Positions 1 to 6,141 of a stretch of 9,119 bases of DNA are shown here, in pieces. Source of the DNA: Burkholderiales bacterium (GTDB lineage: Bacteria; Pseudomonadota; Gammaproteobacteria; Burkholderiales; Burkholderiaceae_F); assembly GCA_024641225.1 (NCBI GenBank), contig JAHEDN010000076.1, positions 1-9,119 of the forward strand. The letters are read 5' to 3'. The first letter of the stretch is position 1, and the number at the start of each line of letters is the position of its first letter. Position numbers and translations under genes: made by a program. The notes below the pieces were generated by a model. It did no database searches and had not been told where the DNA came from. It worked only from the letters and a program-made list of their open reading frames with translations.

Positions 1-7
1 CAACGAC

Positions 8-34
8 CCAGCGCCGCCCTGTTTCGCGCGCTGG
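8..34 (-). terminator. Stem-loop downstream of the CBS gene
   Basis: CCAGCGC (8-14) and GCGCTGG (28-34) form a perfect 7-base stem with a 13-base loop, 22 bases beyond the CBS stop codon on the minus strand. No run of T follows, so intrinsic termination is doubtful. Because of its place at the end of the minus-strand group I list it as a possible terminator or 3' stabilising structure; nothing else is seen in positions 1-56. Confidence 0.3.
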
Positions 35-56
35 TAGTGGCATTTTGCGGACCGCC

Positions 57-521
57 CTACTTGCGCGTGGCCGTTTCGCGCGTCTGCTCGGTTTTGATGA
101 CGCGCACCACCGCGTCGAGCTGCTCGGCCAGTGCCTCGAGCAGGTTGTCGACGGTGACGATTCCCGACAGGTGCCCGGCATCGTCGAGAACCGGCAGTCG
201 GCGCACGCCGTGCTCGCGCATGCGCGCGAGCGCGTCGAGAATGTCGTCGCTGTCGTTCACGGTCGCCAGCGGCGTGTTCATCACGTCGCCCGCGGTCAGC
301 GTCACCGGATCGAGTCCCACGGCCACGGCTTCGACGACGATGTCCCGGTCGGTCACGATGCCGCGCGGGTTGTCGCGCTGTCCCTGGTCGTCGATCACCA
401 CCACGCTGCCCACATGCTGCGCGCGCATGATCTGCGCGCATTCGGCGAGCGTCGTCGTTTTCGTGACGGTCACCACCTCGTGCGCGGCCAGGTCGCGCAC
501 CGTTACGGTACGGGCTCTCAT
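57..521 (-). CDS. Two-CBS-domain protein, 154 aa
   Basis: This is a small cytoplasmic protein made almost entirely of a tandem CBS (Bateman) module. CBS1 spans about residues 8-70 and contains GSVVVIDD and GIVTDRDI (54-61). CBS2 spans about 78-136 and contains RRLPVLDD followed by GIVTVDNLLEAL. CBS pairs generally bind adenosyl ligands such as AMP, ATP or SAM and act as energy or redox sensors. No enzymatic or DNA-binding domain is attached, so the target is unknown. The frame stays open upstream to 725, but I chose the ATG at 519-521 because an almost perfect Shine-Dalgarno AAAGGAGG (527-534) lies 5 bases before it and the residues upstream are low in structure. It follows ttcA on the same strand after 115 bases and probably has its own promoter. 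The C-terminal tail (about 137-154) is charged and outside the domain. Family call is firm; function is not. Confidence 0.9.
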   Translation of the reverse strand: MRARTVTVRDLAAHEVVTVTKTTTLAECAQIMRAQHVGSVVVIDDQGQRDNPRGIVTDRDIVVEAVAVGLDPVTLTAGDVMNTPLATVNDSDDILDALARMREHGVRRLPVLDDAGHLSGIVTVDNLLEALAEQLDAVVRVIKTEQTRETATRK

Positions 522-526
522 GTCGG

Positions 527-534
527 CCTCCTTT
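527..534 (-). promoter_or_regulatory. Strong ribosome binding site of the CBS gene
   Basis: The minus strand reads AAAGGAGG ending 5 bases before the ATG at 519-521. It decides the start codon against longer versions of the same frame and is the strongest Shine-Dalgarno sequence in the window, which suggests high translation of the CBS protein relative to its neighbours. Confidence 0.8.
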
Positions 535-567
535 GGTTCGATGGTGCGCCGATGGACAGTGTCCGGC

Positions 568-581
568 CTGACCTTGGTCAA
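568..581 (-). promoter_or_regulatory. Inverted repeat upstream of the CBS gene, FNR/Anr-like or -35 element
   Basis: The minus strand reads TTGACCAAGGTCAG. TGACC and GGTCA form a perfect 5-base inverted repeat around AA. It resembles the FNR/Anr/Dnr box (TTGAT-N4-ATCAA), matching about 7 of the 10 defined positions. The TTGACC at its left end could instead be a -35 hexamer. A 17-base spacer then leads to TGTCCA (553-558), which is a poor -10. The centre is about 53 bases before the start codon, so a classic class II FNR promoter (centre at -41.5) would start transcription inside the Shine-Dalgarno sequence, which argues against that geometry. Either reading is tentative. Confidence 0.3.
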
Positions 582-614
582 GTGCCCGTGTGCTGCGCCG
601 CACGCCCCGCCGCA

Positions 615-632
615 TCGACCCGCGGAGGTCGA
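615..632 (-). terminator. Weak stem-loop just after ttcA
   Basis: TCGACC and GGTCGA form a 6-base inverted repeat with a 6-base loop, starting 4 bases beyond the ttcA stop codon. No T tract follows on the minus strand, so it is not a canonical intrinsic terminator. It could protect the 3' end or be chance in GC-rich DNA. Confidence 0.25.
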
Positions 633-636
633 CGGT

Positions 637-1560
637 TCAGTCGCTGACGGGGAAACGGATCGACTCTGCAGAGGAGTCGGTGGTTGCGCAGGGCGGCTCG
701 TCGAATGCGATGTCGCCGTCGACATCGGCCACGCCGGTCGCCGCGAGTTCCCTGAACCCGAACAGTGAGGCGTCCATCAGGTGCGACGGCACGACGCGCG
801 CGAGGCTGTTGAAGATCGTCTGCACGCGGCCAGGATGGCGGCGGTCCCATTCGGCAAGCATCCTGCCGACCTCCTGCCGCTGCAGGTTGTCCTGCGACCC
901 GCACAGGTTGCACGGGATGATCGGAAACCGCTTCACCTGCGCATAGCGCGCCAGGTCGGCTTCCCGCACGTAGGCGAGCGGACGGATCACGACGTGCCTG
1001 CCGTCGTCGGAGACGAGCTTCGGCGGCATGCCCTTGAGCTTGCCGCCGTGGAACAGGTTGAGGAAGAACGTGGCAACGATGTCGTCGCGGTGATGGCCGA
1101 GCGCGATCCTGGTCGCGCCCAGTTCGGCCGCCACGCGATACAAGATGCCGCGCCGCAGCCGCGAGCACAGCGAGCAGGTCGTCTTGCCTTCCGGGATCAC
1201 CCGCCTAACGATCGAATAGGTGTCCTGCGTCTCGATGCGGAACGGCACTCCGAGCCCGGCCAGGTACTCGGGCAGCACGTGAGCAGGGAAGCCCGGCTGC
1301 TTCTGGTCGAGGTTGACGGCGACGATCTCGAAATCGATCGGCGCGCGGCGCCTCAGCGTGAGCAGCACGTCGAGCAAGGCATAGCTGTCCTTGCCTCCCG
1401 ACAGGCACACCATCACACGGTCGCCTTCTTCGATCATGTTGAAGTCGGCAATCGCCTGCCCGGCCAGGCGCAGCAGGCGCTTTTCGAGCTTGTTGGCTTC
1501 GTGCGCCGCCTTCTGCGCCGCGCGCGTTGTCGGCGGCGGGAGCTCGGCCGGAGCGTTCAT
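637..1560 (-). CDS. ttcA: tRNA 2-thiocytidine synthase TtcA
   Basis: TtcA is the cytoplasmic ATP-dependent enzyme that thiolates cytidine 32 of certain tRNAs to 2-thiocytidine, using an iron-sulfur cluster. The PP-loop SGGKDS (residues 54-59) that binds ATP is intact. The cysteine pair C129-x-x-C132 (in TTCSLC) and the later PCNLCGSQ motif (C217/C220) are the expected cluster ligands. HHRDD at 156-160 is also typical of the family. The length, 307 aa, is close to the usual 300-315. The ATG at 1558-1560 has AAGGAAGGG (1569-1577) 8 bases upstream. It is downstream of folB with an 80-base gap, so it is likely cotranscribed. The C-terminal 30 or so residues after VADVDGD are less conserved and acidic. 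I see no missing catalytic residue. Confidence 0.96.
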   Translation of the reverse strand: MNAPAELPPPTTRAAQKAAHEANKLEKRLLRLAGQAIADFNMIEEGDRVMVCLSGGKDSYALLDVLLTLRRRAPIDFEIVAVNLDQKQPGFPAHVLPEYLAGLGVPFRIETQDTYSIVRRVIPEGKTTCSLCSRLRRGILYRVAAELGATRIALGHHRDDIVATFFLNLFHGGKLKGMPPKLVSDDGRHVVIRPLAYVREADLARYAQVKRFPIIPCNLCGSQDNLQRQEVGRMLAEWDRRHPGRVQTIFNSLARVVPSHLMDASLFGFRELAATGVADVDGDIAFDEPPCATTDSSAESIRFPVSD

Positions 1561-1641
1561 CGTTGCGACCCTTCCTTCTTCACCGCCATCTGGCGCACAT
1601 CCGGGGAACCGTACGTTGCGCCCCGCGGCGCCGGCTGCGGT

Positions 1642-2034
1642 TCACGCTTCCTTGAAGTGAAATACCTCGACGCCGACGGCCTCGACATCCTCGTACACGT
1701 CGGGCTTCTCGCTCGCCACCCGAACTGCGGCGACCCCCGGGTGGGCGAGCAGCGCCCGGGCGATGTCGTCGATCAGCGTTTCCTGCAGGTTGATGTGCCC
1801 CTGCTCGATGCGTCGGCTGATCGTCAGCCGCACGAAATCGTAGTCGAGCACTTCGGCGATGCGATCGTGCCGCGGCGTGCTCACCGCCAGCGGCACGAAC
1901 ACGTCGACGTTGATCACCAGCCGCTGCGCGCCGGCCCGCTCGAAGTCGTGGATGCCGATATTGGCGTCGAGCAGCACCTCGCGCAGGAAGATGCGCCGGC
2001 AGCCGGCGAGGCGTGGATCGAGCAGCCAGGTCAC
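1642..2034 (-). CDS. folB: Dihydroneopterin aldolase FolB
   Basis: FolB converts 7,8-dihydroneopterin to 6-hydroxymethyl-7,8-dihydropterin and glycolaldehyde in folate synthesis; many family members also epimerise dihydroneopterin to dihydromonapterin. The 130-residue sequence has the family landmarks: IGIHDFE with E32, DYDF with Y65 (the active-site tyrosine position), LQETLIDDIA with E85, and SEKPD with the catalytic lysine K110. No ATG is available at the right place. I chose the GTG at 2032-2034, which overlaps the stop codon of the upstream reductase (GTGA, 4 bases shared) and has GGAG (2040-2043) 5 bases before it. The frame can be read further upstream, but there it lies inside the reductase gene in another frame. 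The leader LLDPRLAGCRR before the fold is a style I associate with betaproteobacterial FolB. Start by inference, family firm. Confidence 0.92.
   Translation of the reverse strand: MTWLLDPRLAGCRRIFLREVLLDANIGIHDFERAGAQRLVINVDVFVPLAVSTPRHDRIAEVLDYDFVRLTISRRIEQGHINLQETLIDDIARALLAHPGVAAVRVASEKPDVYEDVEAVGVEVFHFKEA
2031..2034 (-). promoter_or_regulatory. GTGA stop/start overlap coupling the reductase to folB
   Basis: The reductase stop TGA (2031-2033) and the folB start GTG (2032-2034) share bases in GTGA. The GGAG ribosome binding site for folB lies inside the last codons of the reductase. This arrangement normally means translational coupling and roughly matched synthesis of the two proteins. 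Confidence 0.75.
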
Positions 2035-2810
2035 GATTTCTCCGTCAGAAACATCACATCGCGTTCGCTCGGCACGAGGTGCTGGCCACCGTCGACGAGC
2101 AGCGTCGTGCCGGTGACCGCCTGTGCCCGCGCGGCGAACACCACGGCCTGAGCAACGTCCTCTGGGGTCGAGGATCGGCCGAGCGGGGTGCGTGTATGCG
2201 CGGCGGCGAAACCTGCCTCGCTCTGCTCCCCCGACAGCAGCGTGATGCCGGGCGCCACGCCGACGACGCGCACGCGCGGCGCGAGCGCCTGCGCCAGCAG
2301 CGTGGTTGCCTCCCTCAGTGCCGCCTTGCTGAGGGTGTAGCTGAGAAAATCCGGGTTCGGATTGAACAGCTTCTGGTCGAGCAGGTTGATCACCACGCCC
2401 TGTCGGCCGGCCGGCAACTGCGCGGCCAGCGCCTGCGCCAGCAATACCGGCGCGGCGAGGTTGATCGCCATGGCACGTTCCAGCAGGTCGCTGCTGAAGT
2501 GAGCGGCGCTGTCGTATTCGAACAGCGACGCGTTGTTGACCACGCAGGTCAGCGGGCCGAACGCCCGCGCGCAGCGGCCGGACAGCGCGCGCACGGCCGC
2601 CGCGTCCGCCAGGTCGCAATCGAACGCAGCGGCGCGCCGGCCGAGCGCCTCGATCGCCCGCACCGTCTCGCCGGCGTCGGCGGCAGAACGTCCGTAATGA
2701 ACCGCGACATCCCAGCCATCGCGCGCGAGCGCCAGCGCGATCGCACGGCCGATGCGCCTGGCGCCGCCGGTCACCAGCGCCACGCCGCTGCCTTGTAAGT
2801 TCGCTTCCAT
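2031..2810 (-). CDS. Pteridine reductase-like short-chain dehydrogenase (FolM/PTR1 type)
   Basis: This is an SDR enzyme of 259 aa with a Rossmann fold. It shows the cofactor motif TGGARRIG (residues 14-21), whose basic residues fit NADPH, then NNAS (92-95), the active-site Y158-x-x-x-K162 (YTLSK), and a C-terminal VDGGQ. The usual SDR catalytic serine is replaced by D145 (NLLDQ), 13 residues before the tyrosine. The same Asp-Tyr-Lys arrangement and spacing is known from Leishmania pteridine reductase PTR1 (D181, Y194, K198), so I infer reduction of a dihydropterin or dihydrofolate, as in PTR1 or FolM. Coupling to folB supports this. The exact substrate (dihydromonapterin, dihydrofolate or another pterin) cannot be read from the sequence. 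The ATG at 2808-2810 has no clear Shine-Dalgarno nearby; GGGAG is about 20 bases away, too far. Divergent from the methyltransferase gene. Confidence 0.88.
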   Translation of the reverse strand: MEANLQGSGVALVTGGARRIGRAIALALARDGWDVAVHYGRSAADAGETVRAIEALGRRAAAFDCDLADAAAVRALSGRCARAFGPLTCVVNNASLFEYDSAAHFSSDLLERAMAINLAAPVLLAQALAAQLPAGRQGVVINLLDQKLFNPNPDFLSYTLSKAALREATTLLAQALAPRVRVVGVAPGITLLSGEQSEAGFAAAHTRTPLGRSSTPEDVAQAVVFAARAQAVTGTTLLVDGGQHLVPSERDVMFLTEKS

Positions 2811-2843
2811 GGGGCGGCGAAGTTTAGAGGTTCTCCCGGTAGC
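2811..2843. promoter_or_regulatory. 33-base divergent gap between reductase and methyltransferase genes
   Basis: Both genes start from this short gap, so their promoters must overlap each other or lie inside the opposite gene's first codons. The only AT-rich patch is around 2822-2828, reading TCTAAA on the minus strand (4 of 6 to a -10), but it is too close to the reductase ATG for a normal leader and has no recognisable -35. I cannot place a promoter with confidence. Confidence 0.3.
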
Positions 2844-3998
2844 ATGCCCGCGACCATGACACCCGACCGCTCATCGATGCCGGCGCCTTCGCCTGAGGCG
2901 AGGGCGCACAGCGAACGCGTCGCGATGCGGGTCTGCGGAGAGATCGCCGCGGCCGGCGGCTGGATCGGCTTCGACCGCTACATGGAACTGGCCCTTTACG
3001 CGCCCGGGCTCGGCTACTACGCGGCCGGAGCGCGCAAGTTCGGCGGCGAAGGCGGCGACTTCGTCACCGCCCCGGAGATCTCGCCCCTGTTCGCCCAGGC
3101 GCTGGCGGCTCAGGCGGCCCAGGTCCTCGAGCACGCGGCGCCGCACATCGTCGAATTCGGCGCCGGCACCGGCGCGCTGGCGCGCGATCTGCTGGCAGCG
3201 CTCGATGCGCACGGCGCAGCCGTCGAAAGCTACGGCATCGTCGAACTGTCCGCCGATCTGCGCGAGCGGCAGCGGGGCCTGCTGGCCGACACCCGCGTGC
3301 GCTGGCTCGATTCGCCGCCGCGGGATTTCCGCGGCCTGATCGTCGCCAACGAGGTGCTCGACGTGATGCCGGTGCGCCTGTTCGTTCGCGGGCACGGCAC
3401 GCTTTACGAACGCGGAGTGGCGCTGCGCGATGGCGCGCTGGCGTTCGAGACCCGGCCCGCCGATGCGGCGCTCGCCGAGGCCGTGGCCGAGATCGAGGCC
3501 GAGGTCGGCGCCCTGCCCGCCGGCTACGGCGCCGAGATCGGCTTCGTCGCGCGCGGCTGGCTTCGCTCGGCCGGGCAATGGCTGGCGCGCGGCGCACTGT
3601 TGGCGCTCGACTACGGCTTTCCGCGCCGCGAGTACTACCACCCGCAGCGGCTCATGGGCACGCTGATGTGCCACTACCGCCACTTCGCGCACGCCGACCC
3701 GCTTTGGCTGCCGGGCCTGAACGACATCACCGCGCACGTCGATTTCACCGCGATGGCACAGGCCGCGCACGACGGCGGGCTCGACGTGCTCGGCTACACC
3801 ACGCAGGCGCATGTCCTGCTCAACTGCGGGCTACTCGACCTGCTGAAGGAGCAGCGCACCCCGGCGGCGGCGAATGCCGCACACCGGCTCATCTCCGAGG
3901 CGGAGATGGGCGAACTGGTCAAGGTGCTGGCGGTGGGCCGCGGAATCGACGCGACACTGCTGGGCTTCGCGCGGGGTGACCGCGCGCACACGCTCTAG
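2844..3998 (+). CDS. MidA/NDUFAF7-family SAM-dependent methyltransferase (DUF185, COG1565)
   Basis: The 384-residue protein belongs to the class I methyltransferase family that includes mitochondrial NDUFAF7 (MidA), which methylates an arginine of complex I subunit NDUFS2. The role of bacterial members is not established. Family landmarks are YAPGLGYY (52-59), GDFVTAPEISPLF (71-83), the SAM-binding EFGAGTGALA (104-113), ANEVLDVMPV (168-177), LALDYGFPRREYYHPQR (253-269), TLMCHYRH (273-280) and NDITAHVDF (293-301). Length is normal for the family. Starts at 2844, 2856 and 2877 are all possible; 2844 is listed because AGAGG lies upstream (about 14 bases, rather far), while the other two have no ribosome binding site. 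The conserved part begins around residue 22, so the choice does not affect the domain. It precedes the DUF2905 gene by 9 bases, probably as one transcript. Confidence 0.93.
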   Translation: MPATMTPDRSSMPAPSPEARAHSERVAMRVCGEIAAAGGWIGFDRYMELALYAPGLGYYAAGARKFGGEGGDFVTAPEISPLFAQALAAQAAQVLEHAAPHIVEFGAGTGALARDLLAALDAHGAAVESYGIVELSADLRERQRGLLADTRVRWLDSPPRDFRGLIVANEVLDVMPVRLFVRGHGTLYERGVALRDGALAFETRPADAALAEAVAEIEAEVGALPAGYGAEIGFVARGWLRSAGQWLARGALLALDYGFPRREYYHPQRLMGTLMCHYRHFAHADPLWLPGLNDITAHVDFTAMAQAAHDGGLDVLGYTTQAHVLLNCGLLDLLKEQRTPAAANAAHRLISEAEMGELVKVLAVGRGIDATLLGFARGDRAHTL

Positions 3999-4007
3999 GA
4001 CCTGACG

Positions 4008-4199
4008 ATGCGCTGGCTGCTGACGATATTCATCGCGCTGGTGGTGCTCACCGCGCTGCAGCCCTGGCTGCGCAAGATCGGCATCGGCCGCCTGCCGGGA
4101 GACGTCAGTTTCCGCATCGGCGGCCGCCAGTACTCGTTTCCGTTCGCCAGCACGGCCCTCCTGTCGGCGCTGATGTTCCTTATCGGCCGTTTCATCTGA
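4008..4199 (+). CDS. DUF2905 family small membrane protein, 63 aa
   Basis: This small protein has two predicted membrane segments (about residues 3-18 and 47-61) joined by a short polar loop carrying the family signature GRLPGDVSF followed by GGRQYSFPF. That pattern, LPGD then a short strand then FP before the second helix, is characteristic of DUF2905, whose function is unknown. The start has AGGA overlapping the methyltransferase stop codon (3997-4000), 7 bases before the ATG, so translation is likely coupled to the upstream gene. The last 8 bases overlap the 3' end of cca on the opposite strand. Location is inferred to be the inner membrane. The family call rests on motif memory, but fit and length are good. 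Confidence 0.85.
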   Translation: MRWLLTIFIALVVLTALQPWLRKIGIGRLPGDVSFRIGGRQYSFPFASTALLSALMFLIGRFI

Positions 4200-5406
4200 G
4201 CGCGGCGGCGATCGCCTCGATCCGCGCCTGGTGGACCGCCGCCGCGATCGCCGCGCCTTCCGGACCGACACGGGCGGCGAGCGCACCGGCATCCACGCCA
4301 CGCGCGGCATCGAGCGCGTCGTGGACCCGGCCGCGTTGCGGGTAGGCGTCCGCTTCATGGCCGGCGCGGCCGCGCGCGTCGGCCTCGCACGCGTCGAGAA
4401 CATGCGCCAGCAGCGCAGGACGGCGCAGCGCGTCGCAGCGCTCGAGCAGCCGCAGCAGCGCCGCGGCATCGAGTTCCAGCGCCCGATGAACGTTGCCGTG
4501 CTCGCGCGCAGTGACGATCGAGGCGTCGCGGCAGTCGTTCGGCACGCGCAGCCGCTCGTTGACGGCGCGCGCCAGCTCGGCGCTCAGTTCCTCGTGGCCC
4601 GGATGGCGCGGCCAGTCGGCCCTCGGCGTGAGACCCTTGCCGAGATCGTGCAGCACCGCCGCCCAGCGCGCCGGCAACTGCGCGTCCCGGCGCGCCGCCA
4701 CATCGAGCACCAGCATCAGGTGCACGCCGGTGTCCACTTCCGGGTGAACGTCGGCGCGCTGCGGCACGCCCCACAGCCGGTCGACCTCCGGGAGCAGTCG
4801 GGCGAGCGCACCGCACCCGCGCAGCGTGTCGAACATCCGTGACGGCCGCGCTTCCATCAGGCCGCGGGACAGTTCCTGCCAGACCCGCTCGGGCACCAGC
4901 GCGTCGACCTCGCCCGCCTCGACCATCGCCCGCATCAGCCGCATCGTTTCGTCGGCGATACGGAACTCGGCGAAGCGCGCCGCGAAACGCGCCACGCGCA
5001 GGATGCGCACCGGGTCTTCGGCGAAGGCCGGGCTGACGTGGCGCAGCAACTTCGCCCCGAGGTCGGCGCGGCCGCCGAAGGGATCGATGAGCGAGCCGCT
5101 CTCGTCGAAAGCCATCGCGTTGATGGTCAGGTCGCGGCGCCCCAGGTCCTCCTCCAGCGTGACGTCGGGCGCGGCATGGAAGACGAAGCCGTGATAGCCC
5201 GGCGCGGTCTTGCGCTCGGTGCGCGCCAGCGCGTATTCCTCGTGCGTCTGCGGGTGCAGGAAGACCGGGAAGTCCCTGCCCACGGGGCGGAAGCCGGCGG
5301 CTGTCATCTCGTCCGGCGTGGCGCCGACCACGACCCAGTCGCGGTCGCCGACCGGCACGCCCAGCAACTGGTCACGCACGCAGCCGCCGACGGCGTAGAT
5401 CTTCAT
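4192..5406 (-). CDS. cca: CCA-adding tRNA nucleotidyltransferase, multifunctional type
   Basis: Cca adds or repairs the 3'-terminal CCA of tRNAs without a nucleic acid template. The N-terminal class II nucleotidyltransferase head has GGCVRD (residues 7-12) and the metal-binding D21-R-D23. RRDLTINAMA (90-99) and EDPVRILRVARFAAR (130-144) are the next conserved blocks. The C-terminal HD domain has H253-D254 in HDLGKG and HPGHE (268-272). This is the bacterial multifunctional Cca of E. coli type, whose HD domain has phosphatase and 2',3'-cyclic phosphodiesterase activity. Length is 404 aa against about 412 in E. coli. The start follows the glutathione S-transferase stop by 9 bases with no clear ribosome binding site of its own, suggesting translation by coupling. 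The gene ends inside the last codons of the DUF2905 gene on the other strand. Confidence 0.96.
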   Translation of the reverse strand: MKIYAVGGCVRDQLLGVPVGDRDWVVVGATPDEMTAAGFRPVGRDFPVFLHPQTHEEYALARTERKTAPGYHGFVFHAAPDVTLEEDLGRRDLTINAMAFDESGSLIDPFGGRADLGAKLLRHVSPAFAEDPVRILRVARFAARFAEFRIADETMRLMRAMVEAGEVDALVPERVWQELSRGLMEARPSRMFDTLRGCGALARLLPEVDRLWGVPQRADVHPEVDTGVHLMLVLDVAARRDAQLPARWAAVLHDLGKGLTPRADWPRHPGHEELSAELARAVNERLRVPNDCRDASIVTAREHGNVHRALELDAAALLRLLERCDALRRPALLAHVLDACEADARGRAGHEADAYPQRGRVHDALDAARGVDAGALAARVGPEGAAIAAAVHQARIEAIAAALR

Positions 5407-5415
5407 CGCGGCCGG

Positions 5416-6075
5416 TCAATAGTCGAGGTGCTCGGCCTCTGCCGCCGCGGCGGCGGTCCAGTCCTGCATCGGTGCCAGGGCAGCGATGCGGTCCCGGTAG
5501 CCGGCCAGCCGCGGCGCCAGTTCGACGCCGTAGGTAATGAAGCGCATAACCACCGGCGCGAAGAAGGCGTCGGCAATCGAGAACTCGCCGAACAGGAACT
5601 CTCCGCGAGATGCCGCCAGCGCTTCGGCCCAGATGGCGCTGATGCGCGCAATGTCGGCCGCGACGTCCTCGCGCGACTTTGCGTCCGCGCCACGACCGGG
5701 ACTGCGGGCGCGGATGTCCATCGGCATGTGCGTGCGCAGGGCAGCGAATCCGGAGTGCATCTCTGCCGCGGCCGAACGCGCTCGGGCACGCGCGGCTCTC
5801 GCGGCTGGCCACAGCCGCCCTTCGGCATTGGCCTCGTTGACGTACTCGCAGATCGCCAGAGAGTCCCAGACCGTGAGGGCGCCATTTTCGCCTTCGTCGA
5901 TGAGGCAGGGCACCTTGCCACTGGGGCAATGGCGCAGGATGTTCGCCTTGGTGTCCGGTCGGTTCAGCCGGATACGGATCTCGGCGAACGCGATGCCGGC
6001 CATTTTCATGGCCAACCACGGCCGCAGCGACCAAGACGAATAGTTCTTGTTGCCGATCACCAGCGTCAGTGCCAT
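5416..6075 (-). CDS. Glutathione S-transferase family protein, 219 aa
   Basis: The protein has the two-domain GST layout. The thioredoxin-like N-terminal domain (about 1-85) carries NYSSWSLRPWL (11-21), with serines at the position of the catalytic serine in zeta- and theta-like GSTs. K54-V-P56 supplies the cis-proline and D71-S72 (VWDSLAICEY) the glutathione gamma-glutamyl contact. The helical C-terminal domain (about 95-210) has the capping motif FSIADAFFAP (165-174), typical of the family. It therefore very likely binds glutathione, but the second substrate cannot be told. The ATG at 6073-6075 has GGGAG (6083-6087) 7 bases upstream. It lies 66 bases after the NDUFA9-like gene and 9 before cca, in one probable transcript. 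Confidence 0.92.
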   Translation of the reverse strand: MALTLVIGNKNYSSWSLRPWLAMKMAGIAFAEIRIRLNRPDTKANILRHCPSGKVPCLIDEGENGALTVWDSLAICEYVNEANAEGRLWPAARAARARARSAAAEMHSGFAALRTHMPMDIRARSPGRGADAKSREDVAADIARISAIWAEALAASRGEFLFGEFSIADAFFAPVVMRFITYGVELAPRLAGYRDRIAALAPMQDWTAAAAAEAEHLDY

Positions 6076-6141
6076 CGAAGTGCTCCCGGTGGGGCGTTTG
6101 CTCAGGAACCCGGTCGCAAGGATGTCCGATGTCGCGTCGGG

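Noticed and set aside
522..725. N-terminal extension of the CBS protein to 725
   Set aside because: The extra 68 residues are low in structure, run into the ttcA 3' end, and the strong ribosome binding site at 527-534 marks the internal ATG.
781..2151. A 456-codon plus-strand open frame over ttcA and folB
   Set aside because: It is antisense to two genes with intact catalytic motifs and has no recognisable domain of its own.
2035..2619. Extension of the folB frame upstream through the reductase gene (a possible fusion)
   Set aside because: That part is the reductase gene read in another frame; the GTG with GGAG at the overlap gives a FolB of about normal length (130 aa).
2871..3812. A 313-codon minus-strand open frame over the methyltransferase gene
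   Set aside because: It is a shadow of a well-supported methyltransferase and is dominated by Arg, Gly, Val and Ala without motifs.
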